64,000 nt of DNA from Pseudovibrio ascidiaceicola (GCF_900114245.1 NZ_FOSK01000016.1:57404-121403); one strand, 5' to 3'. Positions 41,468 through 52,359 are shown, counted from the stretch's first letter. Numbers and translations are program-made. The notes: a model not told the origin generated them from the letters alone.

Positions 41468-43864
41468 CTAACATCCCTTAGAGAAGACTTCATCAACCTT
41501 CTCCCGACAAGCTTCCACCAACTCTTCATGATCTTCCAAATGTGCTTCTTCCTCATCCAAAATATCAAGGAATATCGCGCGCAGGTTCATATCATCACCA
41601 GGAGCAATCCGCTGAGCAGAACCATGGCACTGATGATAAACATCCCGCAGTAACCGCACCAGCCGCTCAGCAGCGTTGAGCCGTCCCCATAGATAATCAT
41701 GCTCACGCCATCCCCGATTGAAGAATGCGCCAAACATTTGCAATTGCGCGCCTTTCAAATCAACGCCGCCGGGACAAAGCAATTGCGCATCCTTTGGGCT
41801 GATGCGCCCCACCTCAATCTTACGAAGCTCAAAAGCATCCAGGGCTTGCTGAACCGGAAACATGCTGGTGTCGAAGAACGGAAAGCCGATATAGCCTTCT
41901 AAAATACCTTGCGCCGCCTTCAGATCGCCCAGTTTACCAACTCCCTCAAACACGATGGAATCTGTCAGTTTATCAAGATCAGAAAGCCCCATACGCAAGC
42001 TGAGGACCCCAAGCACTTTGCGCACCGTCTCCAACTGCGGTGATGCTTCTTTCAGCAGTGTCGCAAGATAGATGGTTTCTGTGCCATAAAACTCCTCAGA
42101 CCAACGGCTCCTCAAGTTTGCAATCTGCCCATAAAGTTCACGCTTAAACACGTCCAGATGACGTGCAAACTCAACAGAACCAGCAATCTCTTCATGGTGA
42201 TAGAACTTGTTGATCTGCTCGATCAAGAACCGTAACTGACGAATGCGATAGTCAACATCAAGGCTCTTCAGTTCACGAAGAATCTTAGCCTGATCCCGCT
42301 GCGCTTCCCCCTCCTCTTCTTTGGAGAAGGTCAACGCATTCACCACCACTTCTTCCACGCTTTCCCAGGACCAGAGAGCAACCTCTTCGCCCTTCTCAAC
42401 GCATCCCTCTTGCTGCGTGCCGGAGAGCTCGGAAATCAACAAGACAACACGGTGGGCCAGATGCCCTAAACGAAGCTGAAGATAACCCGCATTGGCGAAA
42501 CCAGATTGCTCCATCGCCGCCAGCTCAGCCCCTTGCCGCACAACCGAGAAGTCACCCTCAGTCTCCGGCAGGCTGCCATGTTTCTCAAGCAACAGCCGCA
42601 CTTCATGGCGCACCATTGGCAATGCGGCTTCAGCAACTTCCTGTATTCGCCGCACCTTCATGTTGATCTGCTCAATCTCTTGCAGTTCATCACCAATCGG
42701 TTCATTGCGCGGAATATGAGCAAGCGACGCGAAGATACTCTTAAAGAAACCGGGAGATTCTGGCTCTGATGGCACATCTCGGTGCGAAAAGGGCAACGGA
42801 TCCAGATAAAGCAACCGACGCACAACTTCTCGGGCAGCTGGTCGCTGCGCAATGGAGCTAATGAGCGGCTCGAAGGGCTTGTTCATCACCAACGACCCAT
42901 CAATGAAGATCCGCTCCCCTTCTGCATCACAATTGGCATGGAGCACGTTGGTCAGGAATGCCTCACGCCCGCTCCACTCAAGGCCCTGACGCTCAAGAAC
43001 CCCATCCATCTCCTCAGCACTCATGGGAGGAAAGGCTCCGGGGAAACTTGAGGTCGCTCTGGCCGCAAAAACCAGATCAGGAATACACTCCGCACTCATC
43101 TGGCTATGCAAACCGCTGGACACCCGATGAATGGCATTGAACTTCACAATACGGCGATGATCCAACTCTTCAATAAACTCCGGATCATGCAATGCAATAC
43201 GCCGCAGCACACCGTGAAAATCAGTGAGTGTCACGAACAACTCCAACCGCTGTCCATAAGGGATCAGCGTTTCTCCGCGATCCTCTTCATTCATCGCGCG
43301 GCATGCATCCACTAACCACCCTGAGTATCGCTCACCTGAGAACGGCGGCGTAAACCATCGTGAACTGATAAAATCTCGCAGTTTGGTGCGCGTTTCCTTG
43401 TTCTGGGGAACATCAGTCCCGAGGAAAACCAGCAACTTATCCAGAATGGGTGCGAGCACCCGCTTGGCATGTTTGCTGACCCCGGAGGTCTCATTGGCCA
43501 GCTTGTCGACATCAGCAAGCGACAACCACAAATCACTGTGATGCTTGAGCGGTAAATCATGAGCGAGCGCCCGCGCTAGCATGATCGCGTTCACACCACC
43601 GGCAGACGCACCAGAGATCGCATCAATCACAACCCGCAGGTCGAGCTGCGGCCCAAAGCTTTCCAGAAGATCAAAGTAAGATTTTGCCGAGCCTTCGAGA
43701 GCAACATCGCTCTCAACACCGCGCTCACGGTCCCGCCGCAATTGATGCAAAGCATGGGAGGCTCGCTGAAGATTTAGGAGTTCACGGGTGACACCATGCA
43801 TATAGATGGCAAGTGAAACCCCGCCATACAGCACCAGTCCCAATCTCAGCTCAAGTTGCCTCAT
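41468..43864 (-). CDS. Patatin-like phospholipase with DUF3376-type C-terminal region
   Basis: A 798-residue protein. The N-terminal patatin domain keeps the oxyanion segment LYGGVSLAIYMHG, nucleophile Ser87 in GASAGG and Asp322 in FIDGSLVMN, the Ser-Asp dyad of patatin lipases. About 400 further residues are largely helical and acidic, fitting the TIGR03607/DUF3376 patatin-related proteins. No signal peptide is seen, so cytoplasmic or peripheral membrane action is expected; substrate unproven. It shares a transcription unit with crcB. Confidence 0.9.
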   Translation of the reverse strand: MRQLELRLGLVLYGGVSLAIYMHGVTRELLNLQRASHALHQLRRDRERGVESDVALEGSAKSYFDLLESFGPQLDLRVVIDAISGASAGGVNAIMLARALAHDLPLKHHSDLWLSLADVDKLANETSGVSKHAKRVLAPILDKLLVFLGTDVPQNKETRTKLRDFISSRWFTPPFSGERYSGWLVDACRAMNEEDRGETLIPYGQRLELFVTLTDFHGVLRRIALHDPEFIEELDHRRIVKFNAIHRVSSGLHSQMSAECIPDLVFAARATSSFPGAFPPMSAEEMDGVLERQGLEWSGREAFLTNVLHANCDAEGERIFIDGSLVMNKPFEPLISSIAQRPAAREVVRRLLYLDPLPFSHRDVPSEPESPGFFKSIFASLAHIPRNEPIGDELQEIEQINMKVRRIQEVAEAALPMVRHEVRLLLEKHGSLPETEGDFSVVRQGAELAAMEQSGFANAGYLQLRLGHLAHRVVLLISELSGTQQEGCVEKGEEVALWSWESVEEVVVNALTFSKEEEGEAQRDQAKILRELKSLDVDYRIRQLRFLIEQINKFYHHEEIAGSVEFARHLDVFKRELYGQIANLRSRWSEEFYGTETIYLATLLKEASPQLETVRKVLGVLSLRMGLSDLDKLTDSIVFEGVGKLGDLKAAQGILEGYIGFPFFDTSMFPVQQALDAFELRKIEVGRISPKDAQLLCPGGVDLKGAQLQMFGAFFNRGWREHDYLWGRLNAAERLVRLLRDVYHQCHGSAQRIAPGDDMNLRAIFLDILDEEEAHLEDHEELVEACREKVDEVFSKGC

Positions 43865-43898
43865 GCATGCACCAAAATTCGCTTATAAAAAGAAGTCA

Positions 43899-43936
43899 GA
43901 GCATGATGCGCAGACGTAAATAAACGCAACAAGCTC
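43899..43936. repeat. Palindromic intergenic repeat, copy C (second module only)
   Basis: This 38-bp block, opening GAGC and closing GCTC around GTAAATAAACGC, matches the second module of copy A (8125-8162) at 29 of 38 positions. The first module is absent. It lies between the patatin-like gene and rarA. Confidence 0.5.
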
Positions 43937-44097
43937 ATATGTCAGTGTGCGAACTAAGATGCCCGATTGCAATCGGGAAACCCAAACAAAGTTACGTGTA
44001 GTTTATGTGTAGTCTTGAAAAATGACCGTCAGTTTTCGAAAAAGGCGAAACAACAAGTTCCGCGACAACGTCCCAAAGAGAAACCGGACAGACGGCA

Positions 44098-45408
44098 CTA
44101 GGAAGTGCCCCGCTCTTTTCTCAATCGATCCCAATAGCTCAAACGTTTTTGAACATCACGCTCAAACCCACGGGCATTCGGCTCATAATATTTTTGACGG
44201 CCCATTTTCTCAGGGAAATAATCCTGACCAGAAAACGCATCCGGCTCATCGTGGTCATAGCGATAGCTGTCACCATAGCCCATCTTCTTCATGAGCGTGG
44301 TCGGTGCGTTCAGGATGTGCTTTGGCGGCACAAGAGATCCATATTCCCGCGCATCCATGCGAGCGGCCTTATAAGCCAGATAGGACGCATTGGATTTGGG
44401 TGCCGTGGCTAAATAGACGGCAGCTTGGGCCAGCGCATACTCCCCTTCTGGCGAGCCAACCAGCTGAAACGCATGACGTGCAGCATTCACCTGAACCAGC
44501 GCATTAGGATCAGCCATGCCAATATCTTCAGAAGCCATCACTGTCAGGCGGCGAATGATATAAAGTGGATCTTCCCCGCCTTCCAACATCCGGCACATCC
44601 AGTAGAGCGCAGCATCCGGGTCTGACCCGCGAATGGACTTATGAAGCGCAGAAATGAGATTGTAATGCCCGTCCTTGGTCTTGTCATAGATCGGCGCACG
44701 TCGCTGCACCACTTCCGCCAGGCGTTCTGTATCGAAGATCTCGTCATCGCCAGCCGTACGCCAAACGTCTTCCGCCAAAGTCAAAGCAGACCGGCCATCA
44801 CCATCTGCCATACGTACAAGAGATAAACGCGCATCCTCATCCAAAGGCAAGTCACGCCCCATCACCTCTTCTGCGCGCTTAAGCAAATCAATCAGCGCAT
44901 CTTCATCAAGAGAATGGAACGTCAGAACATGCGAACGGGACAGCAACGCAGCGTTCAGCTCAAAGCTTGGGTTCTCAGTAGTCGCGCCTACGAGCGTGAT
45001 GGTGCCATCTTCCATCACAGGTAAAAAACTATCCAGCTGAGCACGGTTGAAGCGATGGATCTCATCAACAAACAGCAAGGTCCGCTTACCAGAAATCTGA
45101 CGTCCTCTTGCGCGCTCAAAACACTTTTTGAGATCAGCAACACCGGAGAAAATGGCAGAGATCTGCTCAAACTCCAACTCCGTTGCATCTGCAAGCAAGC
45201 GGGCAACTGTGGTCTTACCAGTACCCGGAGGCCCCCAGAAGATGAGAGACCCCAGAGAGCCGGACCGCAGCATACGGCTTAAAATACCAGCCTCACCCAA
45301 AAGGTGGCCTTGTCCGACAACATCCTCCAGAACACGAGGCCGCATGCGGTCTGCAAGCGGCCTGTCTTCCAGCTGATCCATCCCATTGGCGGAAAACAGA
45401 TCACTCAT
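44098..45408 (-). CDS. rarA: Replication-associated recombination protein A (MgsA/RarA AAA+ ATPase)
   Basis: A 436-residue clamp-loader-like AAA+ protein acting at stalled forks. LADRMRPRVLEDVVGQGHLLG is the family start; Walker A FWGPPGTGKTTVARL, Walker B LLFVDEIHRFN, and a sensor 1 region VGATTENPSFELN follow, then the C-terminal tetramerisation part (LISALHKSIRGSDPDAALYWM; PPKHILNAPT). Located 54 bases downstream of the Do-type protease gene. Confidence 0.95.
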   Translation of the reverse strand: MSDLFSANGMDQLEDRPLADRMRPRVLEDVVGQGHLLGEAGILSRMLRSGSLGSLIFWGPPGTGKTTVARLLADATELEFEQISAIFSGVADLKKCFERARGRQISGKRTLLFVDEIHRFNRAQLDSFLPVMEDGTITLVGATTENPSFELNAALLSRSHVLTFHSLDEDALIDLLKRAEEVMGRDLPLDEDARLSLVRMADGDGRSALTLAEDVWRTAGDDEIFDTERLAEVVQRRAPIYDKTKDGHYNLISALHKSIRGSDPDAALYWMCRMLEGGEDPLYIIRRLTVMASEDIGMADPNALVQVNAARHAFQLVGSPEGEYALAQAAVYLATAPKSNASYLAYKAARMDAREYGSLVPPKHILNAPTTLMKKMGYGDSYRYDHDEPDAFSGQDYFPEKMGRQKYYEPNARGFERDVQKRLSYWDRLRKERGTS

Positions 45409-45462
45409 GGTCTCTCAACATTCCTTTAAGCTGTCTTGGAGAGTGAGCCTCTCAAAACAGCA

Positions 45463-46908
45463 TTATCGCAAACTTACCTGTCGTAGCTGACCATCACGCT
45501 TGAAGGTGATGTTCCAGGTGCGCTGCTTCTTGCCAGTCAGCTTGGAAAGGTCTTTGGTGCTTTGAACTTCAGCGCCATTGATCTCAACCACGATATCACC
45601 GGGTTTAAAGCCGACATAGGCCGCAGTACTACGAGCTTTAATATCAGCAATTACAACGCCTGAAAACTCGTTGTACATGCGCAACTCTTCTGCCACAGCA
45701 GGAGAAAGATTCATAACCCGTACACCAGTAAATGGCGAGTTCCCTTTGATCTCTCTTTCATCTCTAGCCACAGTTTCCGGTGCACGCTCAAGACTGATCT
45801 CAACAGCAAAAGCTTCGCCACCACGCAACATCTCAAAGTTCGTTACACCGCCAACTTTCTTCGTGGCAAGACGATAGCCATAAGCATCCGGGTCATCCAC
45901 CTGAGTACCGCCAACAGACAGGATCAGGTCGCCCACACGAATACCAGCACGGTCAGCAGGGCTTCCTTCCTGAATACGCGTCACCAAAACCCCGCTGGGA
46001 CGCTCCAGACCAAGGCTGGCAGCAATATCAGAGCTAACTGGCTGCACACTAGTGCCAACCCATGGACGGCGCACGATACCACCGTCATCAGCAGCCGAAG
46101 CGACCACTTCCACCATATTGGCAGGGATTGCAAATCCAATGCCGTTGGAACCCCCGGAGCGCGAGAAGATCGCAGTATTCACGCCAACAAGATGCCCGTT
46201 TAGATCAACCAGCGCTCCACCCGAGTTGCCCGGATTAATGGCGGCATCTGTCTGAATGAAGAACTGATAATCCGAGACGCCTACCTGGTTTCGGGCGACA
46301 GCGGATACAATCCCTTGCGTCACAGTCTGCCCGACACCAAACGGGTTACCAATCGCCAGTACCAGATCACCCACCTCAAGTTCATCTGAGTTGGCGAACG
46401 GCACAACAGGGAACGCCCCTTCTGCGTTGCGCACCTTCAAAACGGCAAGATCTGTGCGCTCATCCATCAAGATGATGTCGGCATCAAACTCGCGCCGATC
46501 AGAAAGTGCTACGCGCACCTCATCAGCGCCGGCGATAACATGATGGTTGGTAATAATCGTCCCATCAGCAGACACAATCACACCAGAGCCCAGAGAGCTT
46601 TGAACACGACTGCGCGAACGAGGTGCAAACCGATCAGATTGCTCACCAAAGAAACGACGGAAGAAAGGATCATCAAAGAATGGAGAAACTCTTCGGCGCT
46701 CTTGAACGGTACGACTTGCGTACACATTCACCACCGCTGGGGCGACCTTCTTCACAATGGGAGCGAAGGAAAGTGAAATCTCAGCTTGAGATGTTGGAAC
46801 AGTCTTCTCACTGGCCAGCGCACCAGTGCTTTGCGTTGCAACAACGCCAGTAGTCCCAAGAACTGCACAAAAAAGCAGGTGAGCAGCAGACTTCCTGATT
46901 TGACCCAT
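45463..46908 (-). CDS. Do-type (DegP/DegQ family) periplasmic serine endoprotease
   Basis: A 481-residue HtrA protease with a signal sequence (about 1-33), trypsin-like domain and two PDZ domains (about 265-355 and 385-481). The triad is His123 (ITNHHVI), Asp153 (ERTDLAVL) and Ser229 (NPGNSGGAL). An FFDDPFFRRFF LA-loop segment lies at 77-87. It degrades or refolds misfolded envelope proteins. In related genomes a Do-type gene sits directly after rplQ, but here a chemoreceptor gene intervenes. Probably co-transcribed with rarA. Confidence 0.94.
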   Translation of the reverse strand: MGQIRKSAAHLLFCAVLGTTGVVATQSTGALASEKTVPTSQAEISLSFAPIVKKVAPAVVNVYASRTVQERRRVSPFFDDPFFRRFFGEQSDRFAPRSRSRVQSSLGSGVIVSADGTIITNHHVIAGADEVRVALSDRREFDADIILMDERTDLAVLKVRNAEGAFPVVPFANSDELEVGDLVLAIGNPFGVGQTVTQGIVSAVARNQVGVSDYQFFIQTDAAINPGNSGGALVDLNGHLVGVNTAIFSRSGGSNGIGFAIPANMVEVVASAADDGGIVRRPWVGTSVQPVSSDIAASLGLERPSGVLVTRIQEGSPADRAGIRVGDLILSVGGTQVDDPDAYGYRLATKKVGGVTNFEMLRGGEAFAVEISLERAPETVARDEREIKGNSPFTGVRVMNLSPAVAEELRMYNEFSGVVIADIKARSTAAYVGFKPGDIVVEINGAEVQSTKDLSKLTGKKQRTWNITFKRDGQLRQVSLR

Positions 46909-47115
46909 TCTTAAATCCCTTCGGCAAGAGCCCCCAGTTCAAAATGATTTTCTTTCAAAAAATTCGGGAGCAGCAGGTTACAGATAAGTCTGCAATATGG
47001 AAATGAAAAGGCCAATCTGTCGGTTTTAAGCAGCAGGCTCGCATCCCCGAAAACTGCATGTGGATTTCAAACCAATAACAGTTTGAGTGCACTAAACAGA
47101 ACACATCTGCTCAAA

Positions 47116-47142
47116 ACGCAAAACGCCGGGTCTCCCCGGCGC
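47116..47142 (-). terminator. Terminator of the chemoreceptor gene
   Basis: CGCCGG/CCGGCG (47124-47129 with about 47136-47141) followed on the minus strand by TTTTGCGTTTT; 31 bases after the stop. Confidence 0.75.
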
Positions 47143-47172
47143 CTCACTCATCTCAACTAAACCTGACAGAAC

Positions 47173-49371
47173 TTAGGCTGCCCGGATATTCTCAAGGTAT
47201 TGCTCAACCATGTTCTTTAGCTCTTCGGACTGATGCGTCAGCTGGTTTGCAGCGCCAAGAACATTTTCAGCTTCATGCCCGGCGTCACTTGCGATCATGC
47301 TCACGCGAGTAATAGCCTGAGCAACCTCAGAGCTACCAGAAGTCACCTGCTGAATGTTGCTGGAGATATCTGTTGCGGTTACAGCCTGTTCCTGAACAGC
47401 ACCTGCAATCGCAGTCGCCGCTTCATTCACGTCACCAATAACCGTGCTGATTTCCTTGATAGCCGCAACGGCTTTCTCGGTCTCAGCCTGAACAGATTGG
47501 ATCTGAACACTGATCTCGCCAGTTGCCTGACCAGTCTGGTTTGCAAGGCCCTTAACTTCGGATGCAACAACCGCAAAGCCCTTACCAGCTTCGCCAGCAC
47601 GTGCAGCTTCAATCGTCGCATTCAGCGCCAACAGGTTGGTCTGATCAGCAATATCATTGATGAGAGAGACAACTTCACCAATGCGCTGCGCAGCTTCCAT
47701 AAGACCGTTCACAGACACCTCAGCCGCAGCAGCTTTCTCAGCCGCTTGCTTGGAGACGTCAGCAGAACGACGAACCTCACGGTCAATCTCACCAACAGTA
47801 GCAGAAAGCTCTTCAGCGGCACCAGCAACAGCCTGAAGGTTCATCAGGGACTGCTCAGAAGCAGAAGACACCGTCTGAGCTTCAGTGTTGGTCTGCTCAG
47901 AGATGCTTGCCATACTCTTCGCGGTGGTTTCCAGATTACCGCCAGCATCAGTCACAGTGGTCAGGATGTCACGAACGCCCACATCAAAGTTCTCGTTCAA
48001 GGCATCCACGCGTTTCACGCGCTCTTCCTGTTCATGTTGCTCACGCACCTGTTTCTCGTCCAACTCTCTTGCACGGACAAGACCAGCTTGGAAGGACTGA
48101 ACAGCACGGCCAATATCGCCGATCTCATCCTTACGCTGAGCAGAGATAATCTCCACATCCAGATTGCCGTTCGCAATCTTATTAAGATTGGCTGACAGGC
48201 GATTAAGCGGAGTAGACAGGCTACGTGCCATGAAGATGCCAATTGCAGCAACAACTGCCAACACGATTAATCCGCTAATGATGATCTCTTTAGCGAGGGC
48301 GTGAACCACAGCCAGCGCTTCGCTTACATCAGTCTTTGCAACAATAACGGTCGGCAGCTTTTCAAAGCCAAGCGGCAGTGCCAGAACAAACTGTTCCTTC
48401 ACTTCAGCAAAACCAACATTGCTTTCCAGGTTCGCCTGCAGGTCTTCGACGACTTTCGCAACAACCTCTGGATCATCTTTTTTCACCAGCGCTGTCGGCA
48501 CGTCGGAAAGCACCTGATTGGAAAGGATCGTACCGTCAATGCGTGCCAGGTAGGTCTGACCAGTCTCACCCATGTTCTCACGATTTTGCAAAACACTATC
48601 GAAGAACTCAGAGCCAAGGCGAACAGTGATCACCCCTTTAAAGGTTACCTGATTAAAGTCTTCAACAAACACAGGAGCCGAGATCAACAGGGACGCAGAG
48701 TTTCCATCAGGCGCGTATTGCGCAATCTCAGAATAGACGACATCACCTTCAGTGGCTTTTGCCGCCTTGTTGAATTCCTGACTGAGCAATGTACCGGATA
48801 GCTTACCATCCTTTACGCTCTCAAGAAACTCAGAGGACTTGGTCGCAGAATAGATAACCAGACCATTTGCATCCATGATCAGAATGTCCGCATAACCTCC
48901 ACCGGTTACACTCGCTACAAAATCTGGATGAACAACAGCATGACGCCAGGAATAAAGCGTCTTGTTGCCATTCCCAGTCAGCTGCAGACGGTCTGCCACA
49001 GACGACCCGCTCTTTTGGAAGTAGCTAAGGATATCATCCTTATCTGCACTTAGAGAGTCCATAGAGGCCAGTAGGTCGGTCATGGTAACGCGCATTGCGC
49101 TACTCTTGACCAGGCGTTTGATATCACTATCAACGCGCTCCAGCTTTTCATCGAGAGTATCCCGACGAGCCTGTGCCACGAGCACGAGCTGTGTCTTGCT
49201 CGCTTCAGTCAGCGCACTTTCAGCACGCGTATACCCAAGGAATGCCACAACGGCACTCGCAATAATTGCAAGCCCAACCATAATGAATGGAAGACGAACA
49301 GCAATACGATTAAAATAATTTTTGACTCTAGGTGAGGATACAGAGCCGCTCTCATCAGATTTAGAACGCAT
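47173..49371 (-). CDS. Methyl-accepting chemotaxis protein
   Basis: A 732-residue receptor started at ATG 49371 (GGGGG 5 nt upstream; an ATG ten codons earlier overlaps that site). A first transmembrane helix (about 28-48), a large periplasmic double-Cache-like sensor (about 50-350), a second helix (about 360-380), a HAMP domain (about 382-435) and a long cytoplasmic signalling coiled coil follow. The hairpin tip [31 protein letters not shown] is intact. It lacks a C-terminal NWETF-type CheR tether. Ligand unknown. Confidence 0.95.
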   Translation of the reverse strand: MRSKSDESGSVSSPRVKNYFNRIAVRLPFIMVGLAIIASAVVAFLGYTRAESALTEASKTQLVLVAQARRDTLDEKLERVDSDIKRLVKSSAMRVTMTDLLASMDSLSADKDDILSYFQKSGSSVADRLQLTGNGNKTLYSWRHAVVHPDFVASVTGGGYADILIMDANGLVIYSATKSSEFLESVKDGKLSGTLLSQEFNKAAKATEGDVVYSEIAQYAPDGNSASLLISAPVFVEDFNQVTFKGVITVRLGSEFFDSVLQNRENMGETGQTYLARIDGTILSNQVLSDVPTALVKKDDPEVVAKVVEDLQANLESNVGFAEVKEQFVLALPLGFEKLPTVIVAKTDVSEALAVVHALAKEIIISGLIVLAVVAAIGIFMARSLSTPLNRLSANLNKIANGNLDVEIISAQRKDEIGDIGRAVQSFQAGLVRARELDEKQVREQHEQEERVKRVDALNENFDVGVRDILTTVTDAGGNLETTAKSMASISEQTNTEAQTVSSASEQSLMNLQAVAGAAEELSATVGEIDREVRRSADVSKQAAEKAAAAEVSVNGLMEAAQRIGEVVSLINDIADQTNLLALNATIEAARAGEAGKGFAVVASEVKGLANQTGQATGEISVQIQSVQAETEKAVAAIKEISTVIGDVNEAATAIAGAVQEQAVTATDISSNIQQVTSGSSEVAQAITRVSMIASDAGHEAENVLGAANQLTHQSEELKNMVEQYLENIRAA

Positions 49372-49655
49372 ATTTGCCCCCGAGTAATACGTTGGGAGCA
49401 TAGTCGGGCTATAGTGTTAATCTCCGCTTAAAACAAATATTTAAAATGCTTTTCAAATCGAAGAAAAATTGAAATACCGATATGATTTAGCAGTGTTTTC
49501 TCACAAAACTGGAAGCACGCTGTACTATCATAAGTTGCAGTACCAACCTGACACGAGCAATCCAGTTCCACCTGCCAAAACTCACGTAACGCGAACTATT
49601 TCATCAGATTCGTTCACCCATAGGCGAGTGCATCTGAGTGAATTTCATTCAGGCA

Positions 49656-49686
49656 ACAAAAAAGGGCACCCGAAGGCACCCTTTTT
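49656..49686 (-). terminator. UUCG-capped terminator of the ribosomal super-operon
   Basis: On the minus strand AAGGGTGCC-TTCG-GGTGCCCTT forms a 9-bp RNA stem (two G-U pairs) capped by a C(UUCG)G tetraloop and followed by a run of T. It lies 22 bases after the rplQ stop. Confidence 0.9.
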
Positions 49687-49707
49687 CAAATCGCTTATGC
49701 GAAAAGC

Positions 49708-50142
49708 TTATGCAGCAGCTTCAGCTGTCTCAGCAGCTTCTTCAGCAGCAGCGCGTGCGCGATCTGCAGCGCCTTTAGCTTCTACATCGCGCTCAACCAG
49801 CTCGATAACAGCCATTGGTGCATTATCACCATGACGGAAACCAGCTTTCAGCACGCGAGAATAACCACCCTGACGGTCCGCATAACGCTCTGCGAGGGTA
49901 TCAAACAGTTTTGCTACCATTGCAGTGTCACGGATCTGGGAAATTGCTTGACGACGTGCATGCAGGTCGCCGCGCTTGCCCAGAGTGATGAGCTTCTCGA
50001 TGATTGGACGCATCTCTTTTGCTTTCGGAAGCGTCGTAACAATTTGCTCATGCTGGATGAGCGAAGCTGCCATGTTAGCGAACATCGCTTTACGGTGGCT
50101 TGACGTCCGATTGAGCTTGCGGCCGGAATTACCGTGGCGCAT
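49708..50142 (-). CDS. rplQ: 50S ribosomal protein L17
   Basis: A 144-residue protein. [20 protein letters not shown] is the L17 signature start, and [18 protein letters not shown] follows. The C-terminus carries an Ala/Glu-rich tail of about 25 residues beyond the E. coli length. Last gene of the super-operon, 82 bases after rpoA, with its terminator immediately beyond. Confidence 0.97.
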   Translation of the reverse strand: MRHGNSGRKLNRTSSHRKAMFANMAASLIQHEQIVTTLPKAKEMRPIIEKLITLGKRGDLHARRQAISQIRDTAMVAKLFDTLAERYADRQGGYSRVLKAGFRHGDNAPMAVIELVERDVEAKGAADRARAAAEEAAETAEAAA

Positions 50143-50224
50143 GGCCCTCTCCTTTGTTAAGTCAATTACGATCTAGTACATCAGATCGTCGGAACCTCAC
50201 GCAGCGCGCTCGGTTCCTGTTCCT

Positions 50225-51253
50225 TTAATATTGGTGGTCTTCGTAGCGCTTAGCGAGCTCATCGATATTTTCAGGCGGCCAGTTTGCCACTTCCATACCG
50301 AGATGCAGGCCCATTTGCGCCAGAACTTCTTTGATCTCGTTGAGAGACTTACGACCGAAGTTCGGTGTACGAAGCATTTCTGCTTCTGTCTTCTGAATGA
50401 GATCGCCAATATATACGATATTGTCGTTCTTCAGGCAGTTTGCCGAACGTACAGACAACTCAAGCTCATCAACCTTCTTCAGCAGTGCTGGGTTGAACGC
50501 AAGTTCCGCGACTGTGTCTTCCTGAACTTCACGCTGTGGCTCTTCGAAGTTCACGAAGATAGACAGCTGATCCTGCAGGATACGAGCAGCAAACGCTACG
50601 GCATCTTCAGGGATCACAGATCCGTCAGTTTCAACAGTCAAAGTCAACTTATCATAATCAAGAACCTGACCTTCACGGGTGTTCTCAACCTTATAAGAAA
50701 CCTTCTTAACCGGAGAATACAGGCTGTCAACCGGAATCAGACCGATTGGAGCGTCTTCTGGGCGGTTAGCGGCAGCTGGAACATAACCCTTGCCGGTGTT
50801 TACAGTGAATTCGATGCGAACTTCCGCGCCTTCATCAAGGTTACACAGCAGCAGACCTGGGTTAAGAACCTCAACGTCACCTACAGTTTCAATATCGCCA
50901 GCGTAGACCGCACCAGGACCCTGCTTACGCAGAACCATACGCTTTGGTCCCTCGCCTTCCATGCGAAGCGCGATTTCCTTGATGTTCAGGATGATGTCAG
51001 TCACATCTTCACGAACGCCAGGAATAGACGAGAACTCATGGAGAACGCCATCAATCTGAACCGCAGTCACTGCAGCACCCTGAAGGGAGCTCAGCAGAAC
51101 GCGGCGCAGGGCGTTACCAAGAGTCAGGCCGTAGCCACGCTCAAGAGGTTCTGCAATCACAGAAGCCTTAAAGCGCGCATCATCGCCAGCACGAATGTCG
51201 AGTTTGGTTGGCTTGATAAGCTCTTGCCAATTTTTTTGAATAGTCACGTTCAT
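50225..51253 (-). CDS. rpoA: RNA polymerase alpha subunit
   Basis: A 342-residue subunit. The N-terminal assembly domain shows [30 protein letters not shown], and the C-terminal domain shows [54 protein letters not shown], which binds UP elements and activators; the final residues are [15 protein letters not shown]. It assembles beta and beta' of the polymerase. Placed between rpsK and rplQ as in the alpha operon. Confidence 0.98.
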   Translation of the reverse strand: MNVTIQKNWQELIKPTKLDIRAGDDARFKASVIAEPLERGYGLTLGNALRRVLLSSLQGAAVTAVQIDGVLHEFSSIPGVREDVTDIILNIKEIALRMEGEGPKRMVLRKQGPGAVYAGDIETVGDVEVLNPGLLLCNLDEGAEVRIEFTVNTGKGYVPAAANRPEDAPIGLIPVDSLYSPVKKVSYKVENTREGQVLDYDKLTLTVETDGSVIPEDAVAFAARILQDQLSIFVNFEEPQREVQEDTVAELAFNPALLKKVDELELSVRSANCLKNDNIVYIGDLIQKTEAEMLRTPNFGRKSLNEIKEVLAQMGLHLGMEVANWPPENIDELAKRYEDHQY

Positions 51254-51327
51254 AAACCCTCTGGCTATCCCGTTGGCCTAAAGACCAACTATTCTTTGCC
51301 TGGGTGGAAAACTTGCCTAACGAACTG

Positions 51328-51717
51328 TTAGACGCGGCGACGCTTGCGTGGGCGGCAACCATTGTGCGGGATCGGAGTTACATCACGGATAGATGTAATA
51401 ACGAAACCTGCAGCCTGAAGCGCACGCAGAGCGGATTCACGTCCAGAACCTGGACCACGTACTTCTACTTCGAGAGTACGCATGCCGTGTTCAGCAGCCT
51501 TACGACCAGCGTCTTCGGCAGCGACCTGTGCAGCATAAGGGGTAGACTTACGAGAACCCTTAAAGCCAAGCGCGCCGGCAGACGACCAAGAGATCGCGTT
51601 GCCCTGAGCATCGGTGATGGTGATCATGGTGTTGTTGAACGTAGAGTTCACATGCGCGACACCTGAAGAAATGTTCTTCCGTTCGCGACGACGCACGCGC
51701 GTCGATTCTTTAGCCAT
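51328..51717 (-). CDS. rpsK: 30S ribosomal protein S11
   Basis: A 129-residue protein of standard length; [22 protein letters not shown] and the ending [20 protein letters not shown] are the S11 signatures. It lines the mRNA exit cleft of the 30S platform. A hairpin (TAGCCGG/CCGGCTA) lies in the 65-base gap from rpsM. Confidence 0.98.
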   Translation of the reverse strand: MAKESTRVRRRERKNISSGVAHVNSTFNNTMITITDAQGNAISWSSAGALGFKGSRKSTPYAAQVAAEDAGRKAAEHGMRTLEVEVRGPGSGRESALRALQAAGFVITSIRDVTPIPHNGCRPRKRRRV

Positions 51718-51751
51718 TATATTTCCTAACTTCGATATCTACACCGCCGTA

Positions 51752-51781
51752 TAGCCGGCGGCTCCACCGGATAACCGGCTA
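51752..51781. other. Intercistronic hairpin between rpsM and rpsK
   Basis: TAGCCGG (51752-51758) and CCGGCTA (51775-51781) pair across a 16-base loop that itself contains CGGCGG/CCACCG-like complementarity. No T-run; more likely an RNA processing or stability element than a terminator. Confidence 0.45.
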
Positions 51782-51782
51782 G

Positions 51783-52151
51783 TTATTTCTTCTTACCAGC
51801 GATCGCTTTAGCAGGGCCCTTACGGGTGCGAGCGTTGGTATGAGTGCGCTGACCACGAACAGGCAGACCACGACGGTGGCGCAGGCCACGGTAACAGCCA
51901 AGGTCCATGAGACGCTTAATGTTCATTGCAGTTTCACGACGAAGATCACCTTCAACGGTGTAGTCAGCGTCGATTGCTTCACGGATTTTCAGAACTTCTG
52001 CATCAGAAAGTTCGTTAATACGACGTTCTGCAGCAATACCGACTTTATCGGTGATTTCCTGCGCGAACTTCGCACCAATGCCATGAATGTACTGCAGCGC
52101 GATAACTACGCGCTTATTCGTCGGAAGGTTGACGCCAGCAATACGTGCCAC
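51783..52151 (-). CDS. rpsM: 30S ribosomal protein S13
   Basis: A 122-residue protein when started at GTG 52151, which lies about 9 nt after GGAG and gives the universal opening [18 protein letters not shown] five codons upstream would add residues not found in S13. The middle ([13 protein letters not shown]) and [19 protein letters not shown] are conserved. It contacts the 30S head and P-site tRNA. Confidence 0.97.
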   Translation of the reverse strand: MARIAGVNLPTNKRVVIALQYIHGIGAKFAQEITDKVGIAAERRINELSDAEVLKIREAIDADYTVEGDLRRETAMNIKRLMDLGCYRGLRHRRGLPVRGQRTHTNARTRKGPAKAIAGKKK

Positions 52152-52284
52152 GTTTGTTTTCTCCAATTACGAGGGTACGTTTGTTCCCTCTCCCATTTTT
52201 TTGCCGATAACACACCTACAACCATACCGGTTGAGGGCGCACCATCACACAGCAAAAAGATCAGCCTCGGTTTCCCAAGGAAAA

Positions 52285-52359
52285 CCGGCGCCAATCGATT
52301 ATGGTGTCGATGTGCGCCGGCTATACTTTATTATAAAGGCAAGCGCAAGCGCCTGCCTT
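52285..52359. other. Two stem-loops in the adk-rpsM gap
   Basis: CCGGCGC/GCGCCGG (52285-52291 with 52314-52320), with more pairing inside, and AAGGCA/TGCCTT enclosing GCGCAAGCGC (52336-52359). A TATAAT hexamer on the minus strand directly follows the second. The 220-base gap is the longest within the ribosomal cluster, so this may be an internal control point. Confidence 0.4.
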
